Assembly (NCBI RefSeq): GCF_900114255.1
Contig: NZ_FOSL01000002.1
Coordinates: 124,001 to 188,000 of the forward strand
Direction of reading: 5' to 3'
Length of the DNA: 64,000 nucleotides
Source of the DNA: Neomesorhizobium albiziae
GTDB taxonomy: Bacteria; Pseudomonadota; Alphaproteobacteria; Rhizobiales; Rhizobiaceae
The notes beneath the pieces are model-generated. The model was not told where the DNA came from. It saw nothing but the letters and a program-made list of their open reading frames with translations, and did not search any database. The position numbers and the translations under genes were made by a program. This document shows, in pieces, positions 1 to 7,270 of the stretch. Positions within the stretch are counted from its first letter, which is position 1, and every line of letters starts with the position of its first letter.

Positions 1-696
1 GTTGAGGCGCCGGCCCTCCAGCCGGGCGCGTTCGACCGGCGTGTGGCCGTGCACGACCCACTTGTCGAGCAGATGCGCGTTGTCGAGAAATTCCGAGCGG
101 ATGAACAGGAGGTCGTGATCGACCTGCTTCTTCAGCTCCACGCCGGGCCGGATGCCGGCATGCACAAACAGATAAGCCGGTGAATCCACGAGGATGGGCA
201 GCGACCGGAGAAACGCCATATGCGTCGCCGGGATGGCGGCGCGGATCACTTCGACCTGCTCGTCCGGCGAGCAGACGCGGCTCAGGTGATCGTAGTCGAT
301 GCCGTAGGACCGCAAGGTTGTGTCGCCACCCATATCGTTCCATTCGCGCAGGCTCATGCTGCGGTCCAGCGCCTCGAGCATCATCAATTCGTGATTGCCG
401 GCGAGACAGATGCGCTCGAACCCCTGCGGTGGTTCCGTCAGCAGATGATCGACGACCTGTGATGATGCAGGCCCGCGGTCGACGTAGTCGCCCAGCATGA
501 TGATCAGCTTGCGCGCCTCGATGCCGGCGGCGTCGGTGGCAATCCTGCTCTCGAGCGCCAGAAGCTCGTCATGGCAACCGTGCACGTCGCCAATGGCGTA
601 GACCGCGAGGCCGGTCATGTCGAGTTGCAGCCGCGCCCGTCTGGAAGGCGCCGACGACCTGTCTCGTTTGAGGAGGCCGGACAGTTTCTTGATCAA
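1..696 (-). CDS. Metallophosphoesterase / serine-threonine protein phosphatase, partial (3' end beyond window)
   Basis: This is a calcineurin-like (PPP-type) phosphoesterase cut by the left window edge. The metal-binding motifs are in order: GDVHG near residue 36, GDYVDRG near residue 70, and GNHE further on. An ATG at 618 lies just before the first motif, but the frame stays open upstream to a TTG at 696 that is preceded by AGGAGAAG at good spacing. The extra N-terminus (MIKKLSGLLKRD...) is the basic, disordered leader I recall from rhizobial homologues, so I chose TTG 696. The substrate cannot be read from sequence; the family includes Ser/Thr protein phosphatases and diadenosine tetraphosphatases. 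Family confidence is high, exact start moderate. Confidence 0.88.
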   Translation of the reverse strand, partial: MIKKLSGLLKRDRSSAPSRRARLQLDMTGLAVYAIGDVHGCHDELLALESRIATDAAGIEARKLIIMLGDYVDRGPASSQVVDHLLTEPPQGFERICLAGNHELMMLEALDRSMSLREWNDMGGDTTLRSYGIDYDHLSRVCSPDEQVEVIRAAIPATHMAFLRSLPILVDSPAYLFVHAGIRPGVELKKQVDHDLLFIRSEFLDNAHLLDKWVVHGHTPVERARLEGRRLN

Positions 697-856
697 GAAA
701 TGCTTCTCCTGGCAAAACGCCGATCCCTCCCCGCAAGCCTTTTATGACAGCCGGACGCGCACCGGTAGGGTGGCCGTCGAAATCGCGGCGTCGCAGAAAA
801 AGAATCAGCCGGCGCAAGCGCCGGCTGATTGATCTTCAAGAAGAGGATTTCGGCAA

Positions 857-1666
857 TTATCCGACATGCGCCGGCGGTTCGATCAGCTTGCGGTAAAGAT
901 GCCAGGTCGCATGGCCGAGGATCGGGATGACGACGGCAAGTCCGGCAAACACCGGAATGGAGCCGATCACCAGAAGGGCGGCCACGATCAGGCCCCAGAT
1001 CGCCATGGTGACCGGATTGGTCATCACCGCCTTTGCCGAAGTGTAGATCGCGTCATAGGCGCCGATGTCACGGTCGAGCAGGATCGGAAACGCGATGACG
1101 GTGGTGGCAAGCACCACGATGGCGAAGATCAGGCCGACAAGATTGCCGACGATGATCAGCATCCAGCCGCGCTGGGTGCCGAGCACTTCGCTGATGAAGC
1201 TGCTCAGCGATTCGGGCGGTGTCGGGCCGAAATACCACTGGTAGATGCCTTGCGCGGTCAGCAGCCACGCGACGAAAATGGCAAGCAGGAACAGCCCGAC
1301 CGCGGCGATCGACGGCAAAGCCGGCGATTCCCGCACCTCCAGGGCATGCCACCACGAGGTGTCGAGCCCGGCCTCGCGCCGGCGGCTGATTTCATAAAGG
1401 CCGAGGGCTGCGAAGGGCCCGAGCAACGCAAAGCCGGACATCAGCGGAAACAGCAGCGGCAAGGCGTTGTTGCCCGACGTCCAGGCGGCGAGAACGACGC
1501 CGACCAGGGGATAGATCACGCACAGGAATACGTAATGGGACGGCTTTTCCCAGAAATCGTCGAACCCCTTGTGGAGCGCGTCGATCAGATCGGCGACGCC
1601 GATTTTGCGCACCTTGGGGTGGGCCAGCGTGTCGCCAGCCCCTGCAATCACGTGAAAGCCTGCCAT
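857..1666 (-). CDS. DUF2189 integral membrane protein
   Basis: About 269 aa, with roughly six hydrophobic membrane spans separated by short loops and a conserved-looking N-terminal stretch before the first helix. It matches the DUF2189 family of predicted inner-membrane proteins, whose function is unknown. An upstream in-frame start exists at 1705, but the strong Shine-Dalgarno AAGGAGAGA sits right against a first ATG at 1672 and at ideal distance from the second ATG at 1666 (MAGFHV...), which I chose. It stands alone between the phosphatase gene and the M24 peptidase gene, so context gives no role. In some alphaproteobacteria this family lies near cytochrome oxidase genes; that is not the case here. 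Confidence 0.8.
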   Translation of the reverse strand: MAGFHVIAGAGDTLAHPKVRKIGVADLIDALHKGFDDFWEKPSHYVFLCVIYPLVGVVLAAWTSGNNALPLLFPLMSGFALLGPFAALGLYEISRRREAGLDTSWWHALEVRESPALPSIAAVGLFLLAIFVAWLLTAQGIYQWYFGPTPPESLSSFISEVLGTQRGWMLIIVGNLVGLIFAIVVLATTVIAFPILLDRDIGAYDAIYTSAKAVMTNPVTMAIWGLIVAALLVIGSIPVFAGLAVVIPILGHATWHLYRKLIEPPAHVG

Positions 1667-1870
1667 GACCATTCTCTCCTTAGGGTTGGAGCGGTCGCGA
1701 GCCACGCCAAGCCGTCAAAAACGGCCGGGTCACGCGGAACGCGACCTGCATTGCAAGGGCGATGATACACAGTCCGAGACAATTTGTCGCGCCTTTCGGC
1801 GACCTCTCGCGAAGCCAGGTGATCGCGACAGGCCGCCGGCAAAAACACGCAGCTTTGGAGCGAAGTTTGT

Positions 1871-1974
1871 TAGAGCAGTTCCGGTTCCTTCAGAACCGGT
1901 AACTCGCTCTAACTATTTGTTTAGGAGCATTTATGCGGACGCCAAATGATTCCATTTGGCTGCAAAATGCTCTA
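1871..1974 (+). repeat. Intergenic palindromic repeat, family A, copy 1
   Basis: This roughly 104-bp AT-richer element begins and ends with TAGAGC/GCTCTA-like ends. It holds one palindrome around CCGGTTCCTTCAGAACCGG and a second around CCAAATGATTCCATTTGG. The same sequence recurs in opposite orientation at 10070-10157, and degenerate copies lie at 23634-23686 and 54726-54801. It fills the gap before the M24 peptidase stop codon. It is a typical dispersed extragenic palindrome of rhizobial chromosomes and encodes no protein. Confidence 0.8.
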
Positions 1975-1982
1975 GCCGACAG

Positions 1983-3083
1983 TCAAACCGGAACGACGTG
2001 CAGGTCGCGCGGCAGCGACGAGAGGATTTCGGGGCCGTCCTCGCGCAGGATGACGATATCCTCCAGGCGGATGCCGAAGAGGCCGGGCAGGTAGATGCCG
2101 GGCTCGATGGAGAACACCATGCCTTCCTCCAGCACCGTCTCCGACGTCGCGGTGATGTAGGGCGGTTCGTGGCCGTCGATGCCCATGCCGTGGCCGGTGC
2201 GGTGGACGAAATATTCGCCGTAGCCTGCGTCGGAAATCACCTTGCGCGCGGCCGCATCGACATCCCTGGCCTTGACGCCGGGGCGTGCCGCCTTCAACGC
2301 CGCCTGCACCGCGCGCTCGACGATGGTGTGGATCTGGCCGTAACCCTCGGGCGGGCGCCCGACCGCCGCCATGCGGGTCATGTCGCTGGGGAAGCCATCC
2401 TTGCGGCCGCCGATGTCGATCACCACCGCGTCGCCCTCGGCCAGCTTGCGTTCGCCGGTCTGATGGTGCGGAAAGGCGCCGTTCGGACCGGCGCCGACGA
2501 TCCAGAATGCCGGTGCGGCTCCTTCCGACGAGAAATGCGCTCGGATTTCGGCGGCAAGCTCACGCTCGCTCATGCCCGGCCGGATCGAGGCGAAAGCCTT
2601 CTGCATGGCGCGGTCGGCGATCGCGGCGTTCATCTTCAGCCTGGCGAACTCGCCGGCGTCCTTGCGCATGCGCAACGCCCCGATTGTGTCTGCGGTGAAA
2701 GCGTGTTGCACACCCGGCAGCGCGCCGAGCAGCAACAGCGCGTGGTCGGCGCGCATGGTCTCGTCGAGCGCCACTTTCGCCACGCCGAGCGCGTCGATGT
2801 CTGCAAGCGCCGCCGCCAAAGCGGCGTCCGGCCCGTCGGCGTCGTCCCAGTTGTGGAAGGAGATGTCGGTCGATTCGCGCGTGCCTTCGGCGTTCAGCGC
2901 CGGCATCAGGAACGTCTCCTTCTCTGCCGCGATTAGCAGCAGGCAGGGCCTCTCGTCCGGATGCGGATGGAACCCAAGCAGCCAGTCCATATGCGAGCCC
3001 GGCGCTATGGCGACGAGCCCTGTTTCGGTCGCCTGCATGCGGGTCCGCAACGCGGCAAGACGTTTCTGGGTGTCGGCGGCCAT
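1983..3083 (-). CDS. M24 family metallopeptidase (Xaa-Pro aminopeptidase-like)
   Basis: A 366-aa two-domain protein. An N-terminal creatinase-type domain (to about residue 135) precedes a pita-bread catalytic domain. All five metal ligands of the M24 family are visible: D223 in VIDIGG, D234 in FPSDMTR, H298 in GHGMG, E327 in SIEPGIY and E341 in RLEDIV. It should therefore be a dinuclear-metal aminopeptidase or prolidase-like enzyme in the cytoplasm; the exact peptide substrate is unknown. ATG 3083 follows CAGGAG at seven bases; a TTG two codons earlier is less likely. The gene is co-directional with the tfuA cluster upstream, with a 38-bp gap from the deiminase-like gene, and may be cotranscribed with it. 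Confidence 0.93.
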   Translation of the reverse strand: MAADTQKRLAALRTRMQATETGLVAIAPGSHMDWLLGFHPHPDERPCLLLIAAEKETFLMPALNAEGTRESTDISFHNWDDADGPDAALAAALADIDALGVAKVALDETMRADHALLLLGALPGVQHAFTADTIGALRMRKDAGEFARLKMNAAIADRAMQKAFASIRPGMSERELAAEIRAHFSSEGAAPAFWIVGAGPNGAFPHHQTGERKLAEGDAVVIDIGGRKDGFPSDMTRMAAVGRPPEGYGQIHTIVERAVQAALKAARPGVKARDVDAAARKVISDAGYGEYFVHRTGHGMGIDGHEPPYITATSETVLEEGMVFSIEPGIYLPGLFGIRLEDIVILREDGPEILSSLPRDLHVVPV

Positions 3084-3121
3084 CGGCAAGCTCCTGTGGA
3101 ATTTTCTGCGGAAGGCTTCGC

Positions 3122-4267
3122 TCAGGCGGCGAAGCGGAAGGACGGGCTTCTCCTTAAAACCTTGGTCGCGCAGCGCACAGCCCCCATGGCGACCGTCAGC
3201 TTGGTCCAGCCATGTGCCGGCACCGGCTCGAAGCCGAGGCCCCGCCAGAGTGCGGCATTCTCCGCGTCGAAATCGGCAAGCGCAGGCTCCGCATCGGCAT
3301 AATGCGGCAGCCAGACCAGCGGCCGCGACCGCCCTTTCCGTATCTCGTTCTCGAGCACGATATTGTTGTAGAGCCGCGCTCTCAATTGCCGGTCGCGGAT
3401 CGCTGGCACGAACGGCACCGGGTTGCGCTGAACCGCGAAACCGAGGAACTCCAGCCGTTCCGCGGTCTGGCCGAGCCGCTTGCGTGTGGAACCGAATTCC
3501 TCGGCGCGCCCTCCCGGCCCAAGCATGGCGTCGGCCACCAGGATCAGGGGCCGCCCATCGGCTGATTTTTGCCCGGTGAGCGCGACGAAGCGGTCGATAT
3601 GGCCGCCATACTGGCGCATCCGGTAGGGATCGTTCCAGGCGCCGGCGCGGGGCGGCTCGCGTGTCGGTGCACCGTAACCGTAGCCCGCGACATGAAGCGG
3701 CCGGCGGTCGATGGCCGACAGCCTCTCAAACGCCAATTCGGTGCTCTTCTCGCGGTCGATGATCGCCTGGGTCAAATCGATACTGTCCTGGCCGGTCAGC
3801 CGGAAGTCCGGCCCGACCAGAAGGTTGCCGCCGGCAAGATGCATCGCCGCCCGCTCGACTGGAACGCTGGTGGCGCGAGACAGCCAGGCGGCATGGTCGC
3901 CTGGATTCTCACAATCCTGCTGCAGATATCTCGCGCCGCCTTCGCCGTGGACGACAAGCAGCGGATCCTGCATCCAGAAATCCGCGGTGTCGGCCGCAGC
4001 ACTCAGGCCCGCCTCGACGAACACCGTGCGGCAGGCAAGGCCGAGCCCGTCCAGCCAGCGCTCGATGTTGCCGCGTGTCGCCGCTGTTCCCAGCACATGC
4101 AGGGCCACATCTTCCGGCAGCGTCCTTGCAAATTTGCCGAGCGCTGCGAGCAGCGCGCCGAGCAACGGATCGCCCCCGAAGCAGCCCGGCACGACGGCGA
4201 TGGCGATCTCCTCGATGGCGCCGCCGCAATCCGCCACCAGCCCTTCAGGCGCAAGCTCGCCTCTCAT
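3122..4267 (-). CDS. Agmatine/peptidyl-arginine deiminase-fold protein in a ycaO-tfuA operon
   Basis: 381 aa. The pattern resembles bacterial agmatine deiminase/PAD (guanidine-modifying superfamily). A WMQD at 98-101 stands where the family has WxRD; AGGN at 145-148 stands for EGGN; GHID at 222-225 carries the catalytic His/Asp; and Cys366 in GAVRC aligns with the nucleophile of the family GGIHC motif near the C-terminus. The likely nucleophile and general-base segment are kept, but the Arg and Glu that usually contact the guanidinium are replaced, so the substrate may differ. Its ATG overlaps the tfuA stop (ATGA), which implies translational coupling and a shared job with YcaO/TfuA. The fold is inferred from short motifs only. 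A simple agmatine deiminase is possible but does not fit the altered motifs. Confidence 0.6.
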   Translation of the reverse strand: MRGELAPEGLVADCGGAIEEIAIAVVPGCFGGDPLLGALLAALGKFARTLPEDVALHVLGTAATRGNIERWLDGLGLACRTVFVEAGLSAAADTADFWMQDPLLVVHGEGGARYLQQDCENPGDHAAWLSRATSVPVERAAMHLAGGNLLVGPDFRLTGQDSIDLTQAIIDREKSTELAFERLSAIDRRPLHVAGYGYGAPTREPPRAGAWNDPYRMRQYGGHIDRFVALTGQKSADGRPLILVADAMLGPGGRAEEFGSTRKRLGQTAERLEFLGFAVQRNPVPFVPAIRDRQLRARLYNNIVLENEIRKGRSRPLVWLPHYADAEPALADFDAENAALWRGLGFEPVPAHGWTKLTVAMGAVRCATKVLRRSPSFRFAA

Positions 4268-5004
4268 CGCCGCGCGATCCGGCGTGCCCGGACTTCGTCC
4301 TTGAGGTTTTCGAGGAAGGGCGTGCGCGCCAGGCGCGCCGGCGTGATCGCATGGGCGGGGCGCGCGATGCTCCCGTCACGCAGCGCCGCCAGCAACTGTC
4401 GCGCATCCGCCTGTTTTTGCGAGCGTTTTTTCGCTTTCAGAATGTGTTTCAGTTCGTCGCGCCGTTCTTGCGCCAACGCTGTTGTCAAAAGAATCGTCGA
4501 CCAGCTGCGGCGGCTGAAATGGAGCGCCGACGCCGACGCTCCCAAAAGGTCGCTTTCGGCGGCCGGGATCACGCCTTCTGCCGTCAGCGCCTGCAATGTC
4601 GCCTCGATATCGACCAAGGCCTCGGTCAGCGGCCGGAAACCCATTTCGGCCGGCGCGTGGGTCACCGCGACATCGGCGTCGGCGCTGCGCGCGCCGCTGC
4701 GGTATTCCTCATAGATCCTGCCCACCCCGACCATGCCGAAATCGGCGCATTCGGCGGCGCGCAGCGCGCCCATGCTGGCGGCGCCGGAAACGGCGACGCC
4801 CAGAGACAGCGCGTAGAGAATTTCCTTATGCCAGACCGAAGGGGCGTTCTCGAAGAAGCCGTCGATCAACCCGATCTGCGATGGCTTCTCCAGGGCAGCG
4901 GCAAGCAGGTCGCCGCAGGCGGCCGGCGGGCGCATGTCGAAGCCCACGAGTTCGTCGGCCGCGAAGCCATACAGGCTGGGACCGGCAAACACGACGACGC
5001 TCAT
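4264..5004 (-). CDS. tfuA: TfuA-like protein, YcaO partner
   Basis: 246 aa. The TfuA core is clear at residues 47-86 (IDGFFENAPSVWHKEI followed by GAASMGALRAAE). TfuA proteins are named from the trifolitoxin locus of Rhizobium and occur almost only beside YcaO enzymes. In known systems TfuA assists YcaO in backbone thioamidation, for example in thioamidated RiPPs and in methyl-coenzyme M reductase. Its ATG overlaps the ycaO stop (ATGA), and its own stop overlaps the start of the deiminase-like gene. The C-terminal third is basic (KAKKRSQKQ), and its role is unclear. The identification is firm; the actual modification carried out here is not known. Confidence 0.92.
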   Translation of the reverse strand: MSVVVFAGPSLYGFAADELVGFDMRPPAACGDLLAAALEKPSQIGLIDGFFENAPSVWHKEILYALSLGVAVSGAASMGALRAAECADFGMVGVGRIYEEYRSGARSADADVAVTHAPAEMGFRPLTEALVDIEATLQALTAEGVIPAAESDLLGASASALHFSRRSWSTILLTTALAQERRDELKHILKAKKRSQKQADARQLLAALRDGSIARPAHAITPARLARTPFLENLKDEVRARRIARR

Positions 5005-6185
5005 GCCTCGTCCTCGAGCAGCCGGGCGATCATGCCGGCGTCGGCCGTCACCAGCCCGTCGTCGAACACCGCCATCAGGCCGGGAACAAGCACTTTCACC
5101 ACATGCACGCCCTCATTCCCGCCGGAGAGCGGGAATATGAACACGTCTTCGGCGCCGGCCGCGCAGACCAGTTCGGCGGCAGCGTCGAATGTGGGCGCTT
5201 TGTTGGCCGGGAAGCGCGTTGCGAAAGCGCCGATCGACGGCGCGTCGGCCGGCGGTGCCGAAATGGTGCGGGCGAACGGCGCGTAGTCCGGCAGGTCGAT
5301 GTCGTCGCGTGCGCCGGAAATGTGGGTCAGCCGCGACTGCACCGCCTCCAGAAGCGCTGCGAGCGCTGCCTCATGCGCGTCGAAGCGGCAGCCGAAACCG
5401 GCGGAATAGCGGCTGCCCGGCCCCTTCTCGCCGGCCACGTCGCGCGGGATGAAACAGCCGGCGACCGGCAGCGGCACTTTTCCGGAAAGGTCGAAGAACA
5501 GCGGCTCGAACCCTGCCGCCACGCATTTCGCGACCGCCGCGTCGAGGCCGGCATGGCTTCCCGGATGGTGGCGCAGCGGCCGCGCGAAACCGTCGAGCGT
5601 GCCGAACGCCTCCAGCGGCGCCAGCCCATCGTTTTCGACCGCCTCCAGCAGCGCATGCAATGCCGCCCGCTCGAAGCCGGTCGAAGCGCCAAGCCCGATC
5701 GAGGAGATGCGGAATGCGTCGCGATCCCATGGCGCATCGATGCGCATGTCGAGGCCGACAAGCTCATAGGGCGCAAAGACGCGGCCGCCGGTCTTCCATG
5801 ATTTTCCTGGGACCCAGGCGCGCTCGCGTTCAGGGTCGAACGCGTCGAAGAGGCAGCCGCTCAGCCGGTCGAGCGGGACCGCCTGCTCACCGGCACCGGT
5901 AAGTTCGGCCAGCGAACAATAGCGCTCGACCAGCCTCTCCGGCCGTTCGGCGATAGCCGATTCCGCGGCTTCCATCACCGCCGAGATGCGCGCCTGGTCG
6001 TGGGTCAGGCCCTTGCCCTGGTTGAGCGCCAGGGTGCGGGAATTGGGCTGCACGGCAAACCAAACCGGAAGGCCGATCGTATCCAGCCCGGTCAGGTCGC
6101 CGACGCGGGTGATGCCGAGTTTTCTCAGGAATTCGGGCGCAAGACACCGGGCGACCGCATCAGCCAGCAATGTCATGCTCTCCAT
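5001..6185 (-). CDS. ycaO: YcaO-like ATP-dependent cyclodehydratase/thioamidase
   Basis: 394 aa. YcaO ATP-site signatures are present: an N-terminal SAVMEAAESAIAE (68-80) with paired glutamates, and SSIGLGAST followed by a HALLEAVEND helix (161-186). YcaO enzymes use ATP to activate a peptide amide for azoline, amidine or thioamide formation. With TfuA adjacent, thioamidation is the best family-based guess. No E1-like or ocin-ThiF partner and no dehydrogenase is present nearby. ATG 6185 has no good ribosome site because the strong terminator ends just upstream. ATG 6176 follows GGAGAGC and may be the real start. It is the first gene of the coupled ycaO-tfuA-deiminase unit. Confidence 0.92.
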   Translation of the reverse strand: MESMTLLADAVARCLAPEFLRKLGITRVGDLTGLDTIGLPVWFAVQPNSRTLALNQGKGLTHDQARISAVMEAAESAIAERPERLVERYCSLAELTGAGEQAVPLDRLSGCLFDAFDPERERAWVPGKSWKTGGRVFAPYELVGLDMRIDAPWDRDAFRISSIGLGASTGFERAALHALLEAVENDGLAPLEAFGTLDGFARPLRHHPGSHAGLDAAVAKCVAAGFEPLFFDLSGKVPLPVAGCFIPRDVAGEKGPGSRYSAGFGCRFDAHEAALAALLEAVQSRLTHISGARDDIDLPDYAPFARTISAPPADAPSIGAFATRFPANKAPTFDAAAELVCAAGAEDVFIFPLSGGNEGVHVVKVLVPGLMAVFDDGLVTADAGMIARLLEDEA

Positions 6186-6190
6186 TCATG

Positions 6191-6219
6191 AAAAGGACGC
6201 GGCTTGGCCGCGTCCTTTT
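6191..6219 (-). terminator. Strong 13-bp hairpin terminator between small gene 1 and ycaO
   Basis: AAAAGGACGCGGC and GCCGCGTCCTTTT form a perfect 13-bp stem with a 3-nt loop, with T runs on both strands. It lies 22 bp past the stop of the small gene at 6242 and directly before the ycaO start. As a partial terminator it would give much more mRNA of the small genes than of the enzymes, an arrangement known from RiPP operons, where the precursor must be in excess. Confidence 0.88.
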
Positions 6220-6241
6220 TACTATCATGCAAGGCTTCCGC

Positions 6242-6664
6242 TCAGTCCAGAAGCGCCTCTTCCAGTTCCGGCGTGGCGCCCTCCAGCTTGGCCAGTGCAC
6301 CCTTGATCGGCTCGACCCTAGAGCGAATCGACTGATAGAGATCATTATCGACATCGGCGACGAAGCAGAAATCCGCTTCCGAGATTGTCGTGCCGGCGGC
6401 GATCGCCATGCCGAGCGAATCGAAGAAAGCGTCGTCATCCGGCATTGACGCGCCGCTGACCTTGCCGAGATCTGCGATCTTCTTGGTACGGCTGGCTAGC
6501 ATACCGAACACTTCGTCGTAGCTCATCTTGCGCGCCTGCCCGTAGTCCTCGATCGCCTTCCTGGAAATGCGCACGATCTTCACCGGGTTCGTCTTGATCA
6601 TGACGATCCCGCTGTCGCGGTCGCCGATCACGTACATCTTTGCGTGGTTCAGAATTTTGTTCAC
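6242..6664 (-). CDS. Conserved-looking 140-aa protein, paralogue 1; candidate substrate of YcaO-TfuA
   Basis: 140 aa, no recognised family. It is clearly paralogous to the next gene (6843-7256): both share VIGD, IKTNPVK-VR, an SY--FG-LA-RT segment, FF--LGM, GTTIS-A-FCFVAD and LYQS-R----PIK-AL. Only the N-terminal tag and the last ~15 acidic residues differ. There is a single cysteine, in the conserved FCFVAD, and no signal peptide or membrane span. GTG 6664 has GAGGAGG nine bases upstream, better than the internal ATG. The position before ycaO, separated by a strong terminator, suggests a modified substrate protein or RiPP-type precursor; this is inference. A regulatory protein is an alternative. 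Confidence 0.72.
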   Translation of the reverse strand: MNKILNHAKMYVIGDRDSGIVMIKTNPVKIVRISRKAIEDYGQARKMSYDEVFGMLASRTKKIADLGKVSGASMPDDDAFFDSLGMAIAAGTTISEADFCFVADVDNDLYQSIRSRVEPIKGALAKLEGATPELEEALLD

Positions 6665-6842
6665 GATTTCATGCCTCCTCTGCCTCTCCGGATCGGTGTG
6701 GAACGTGCCTAGTTTCGGTGTGAAATTTCAAACAAAGTCATACAGAACGCAGAAACGTGTAGGCTAGGCTCGAAAACCATCGGTTGCAATAGCAAACAAT
6801 GCGCGCGGTCGATGCCGCGCCCATCGTCGTGGTGAAGTTACT
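6665..6842. promoter_or_regulatory. Intergenic region between the two paralogues with two palindromes
   Basis: This 178-bp gap is less GC-rich than its surroundings. A hairpin GCGCGG/CCGCGC lies at 6803-6820, and a short palindrome GTGAAGTTACTTCAC at 6832-6846 overlaps the stop codon of the upstream paralogue. On the minus strand it could carry a terminator-like hairpin and a separate promoter for paralogue 1. I cannot assign -35/-10 boxes with confidence. Confidence 0.35.
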
Positions 6843-7256
6843 TCACTTGTCGAAGTCGGCTTCCTCATCACCCGAGGGGCCGGTGTTCAGTTTGATGAGT
6901 GCATCCTTGATTGGGTGGAGTTTGTGGCGAGTAGATTGATAAAGCTGATTTTCAATGTCAGCCACGAAGCAGAATTCCGCATCGGAAATGGTTGTACCGC
7001 TAGTTACCGTCATTCCGAGTGTCTCGAAAAAGTCAGAACCTTCGGGCACCGGTGGCGGATTGGCTTGAGCCAGATTGATGATCTGCCGCGTACGGGCTGC
7101 GAGCAATCCAAAGATGTCTTCGTACGACCTTTTTTGCGACTGAGCGTACTGCTCGATCGCAGCTCTCGTCAAACGCACGACCTTCACCGGATTTGTCTTG
7201 ATCAGGTACAGCCCACTTTTGCTGTCGCCGATAACAAAAATTCTTGCATCACTCAT
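6843..7256 (-). CDS. Conserved-looking 137-aa protein, paralogue 2; candidate substrate of YcaO-TfuA
   Basis: 137 aa, close paralogue of the protein at 6242-6664, about half identical by eye over the region from VIGD to PIK-AL. Start ATG 7256 is preceded by GGGGA. The protein is soluble and predicted mixed alpha/beta, with one cysteine in the shared FCFVAD segment and an acidic, variable C-terminal tail. The gene begins 14 bp after the stop of the BTAD regulator gene and is probably cotranscribed with it. Two diverged copies next to one modification operon fit multiple substrates for one enzyme set, although the tails lack the Cys/Ser/Thr-rich core of classical azole peptides. The family is unknown to me. 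Confidence 0.72.
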   Translation of the reverse strand: MSDARIFVIGDSKSGLYLIKTNPVKVVRLTRAAIEQYAQSQKRSYEDIFGLLAARTRQIINLAQANPPPVPEGSDFFETLGMTVTSGTTISDAEFCFVADIENQLYQSTRHKLHPIKDALIKLNTGPSGDEEADFDK

Positions 7257-7270
7257 GTAATTTTCCCCGC

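Noticed and set aside
866-1765. 299-codon plus-strand frame opposite the DUF2189 gene
   Set aside because: The minus strand gives a membrane protein with a strong ribosome site; the plus-strand product is charged and repetitive, as antisense of membrane helices usually is.
4075-5286. 403-codon plus-strand frame opposite tfuA and the deiminase-like gene
   Set aside because: The translation is Arg/Ala-rich without motifs, while the minus strand carries the recognisable TfuA core and ATGA couplings.
6241-7256. Classical azole (TOMM) RiPP precursor with Cys/Ser/Thr-rich core
   Set aside because: Neither small protein has such a C-terminal core and no dehydrogenase or E1-like protein is encoded nearby, so I kept only the broader substrate hypothesis.
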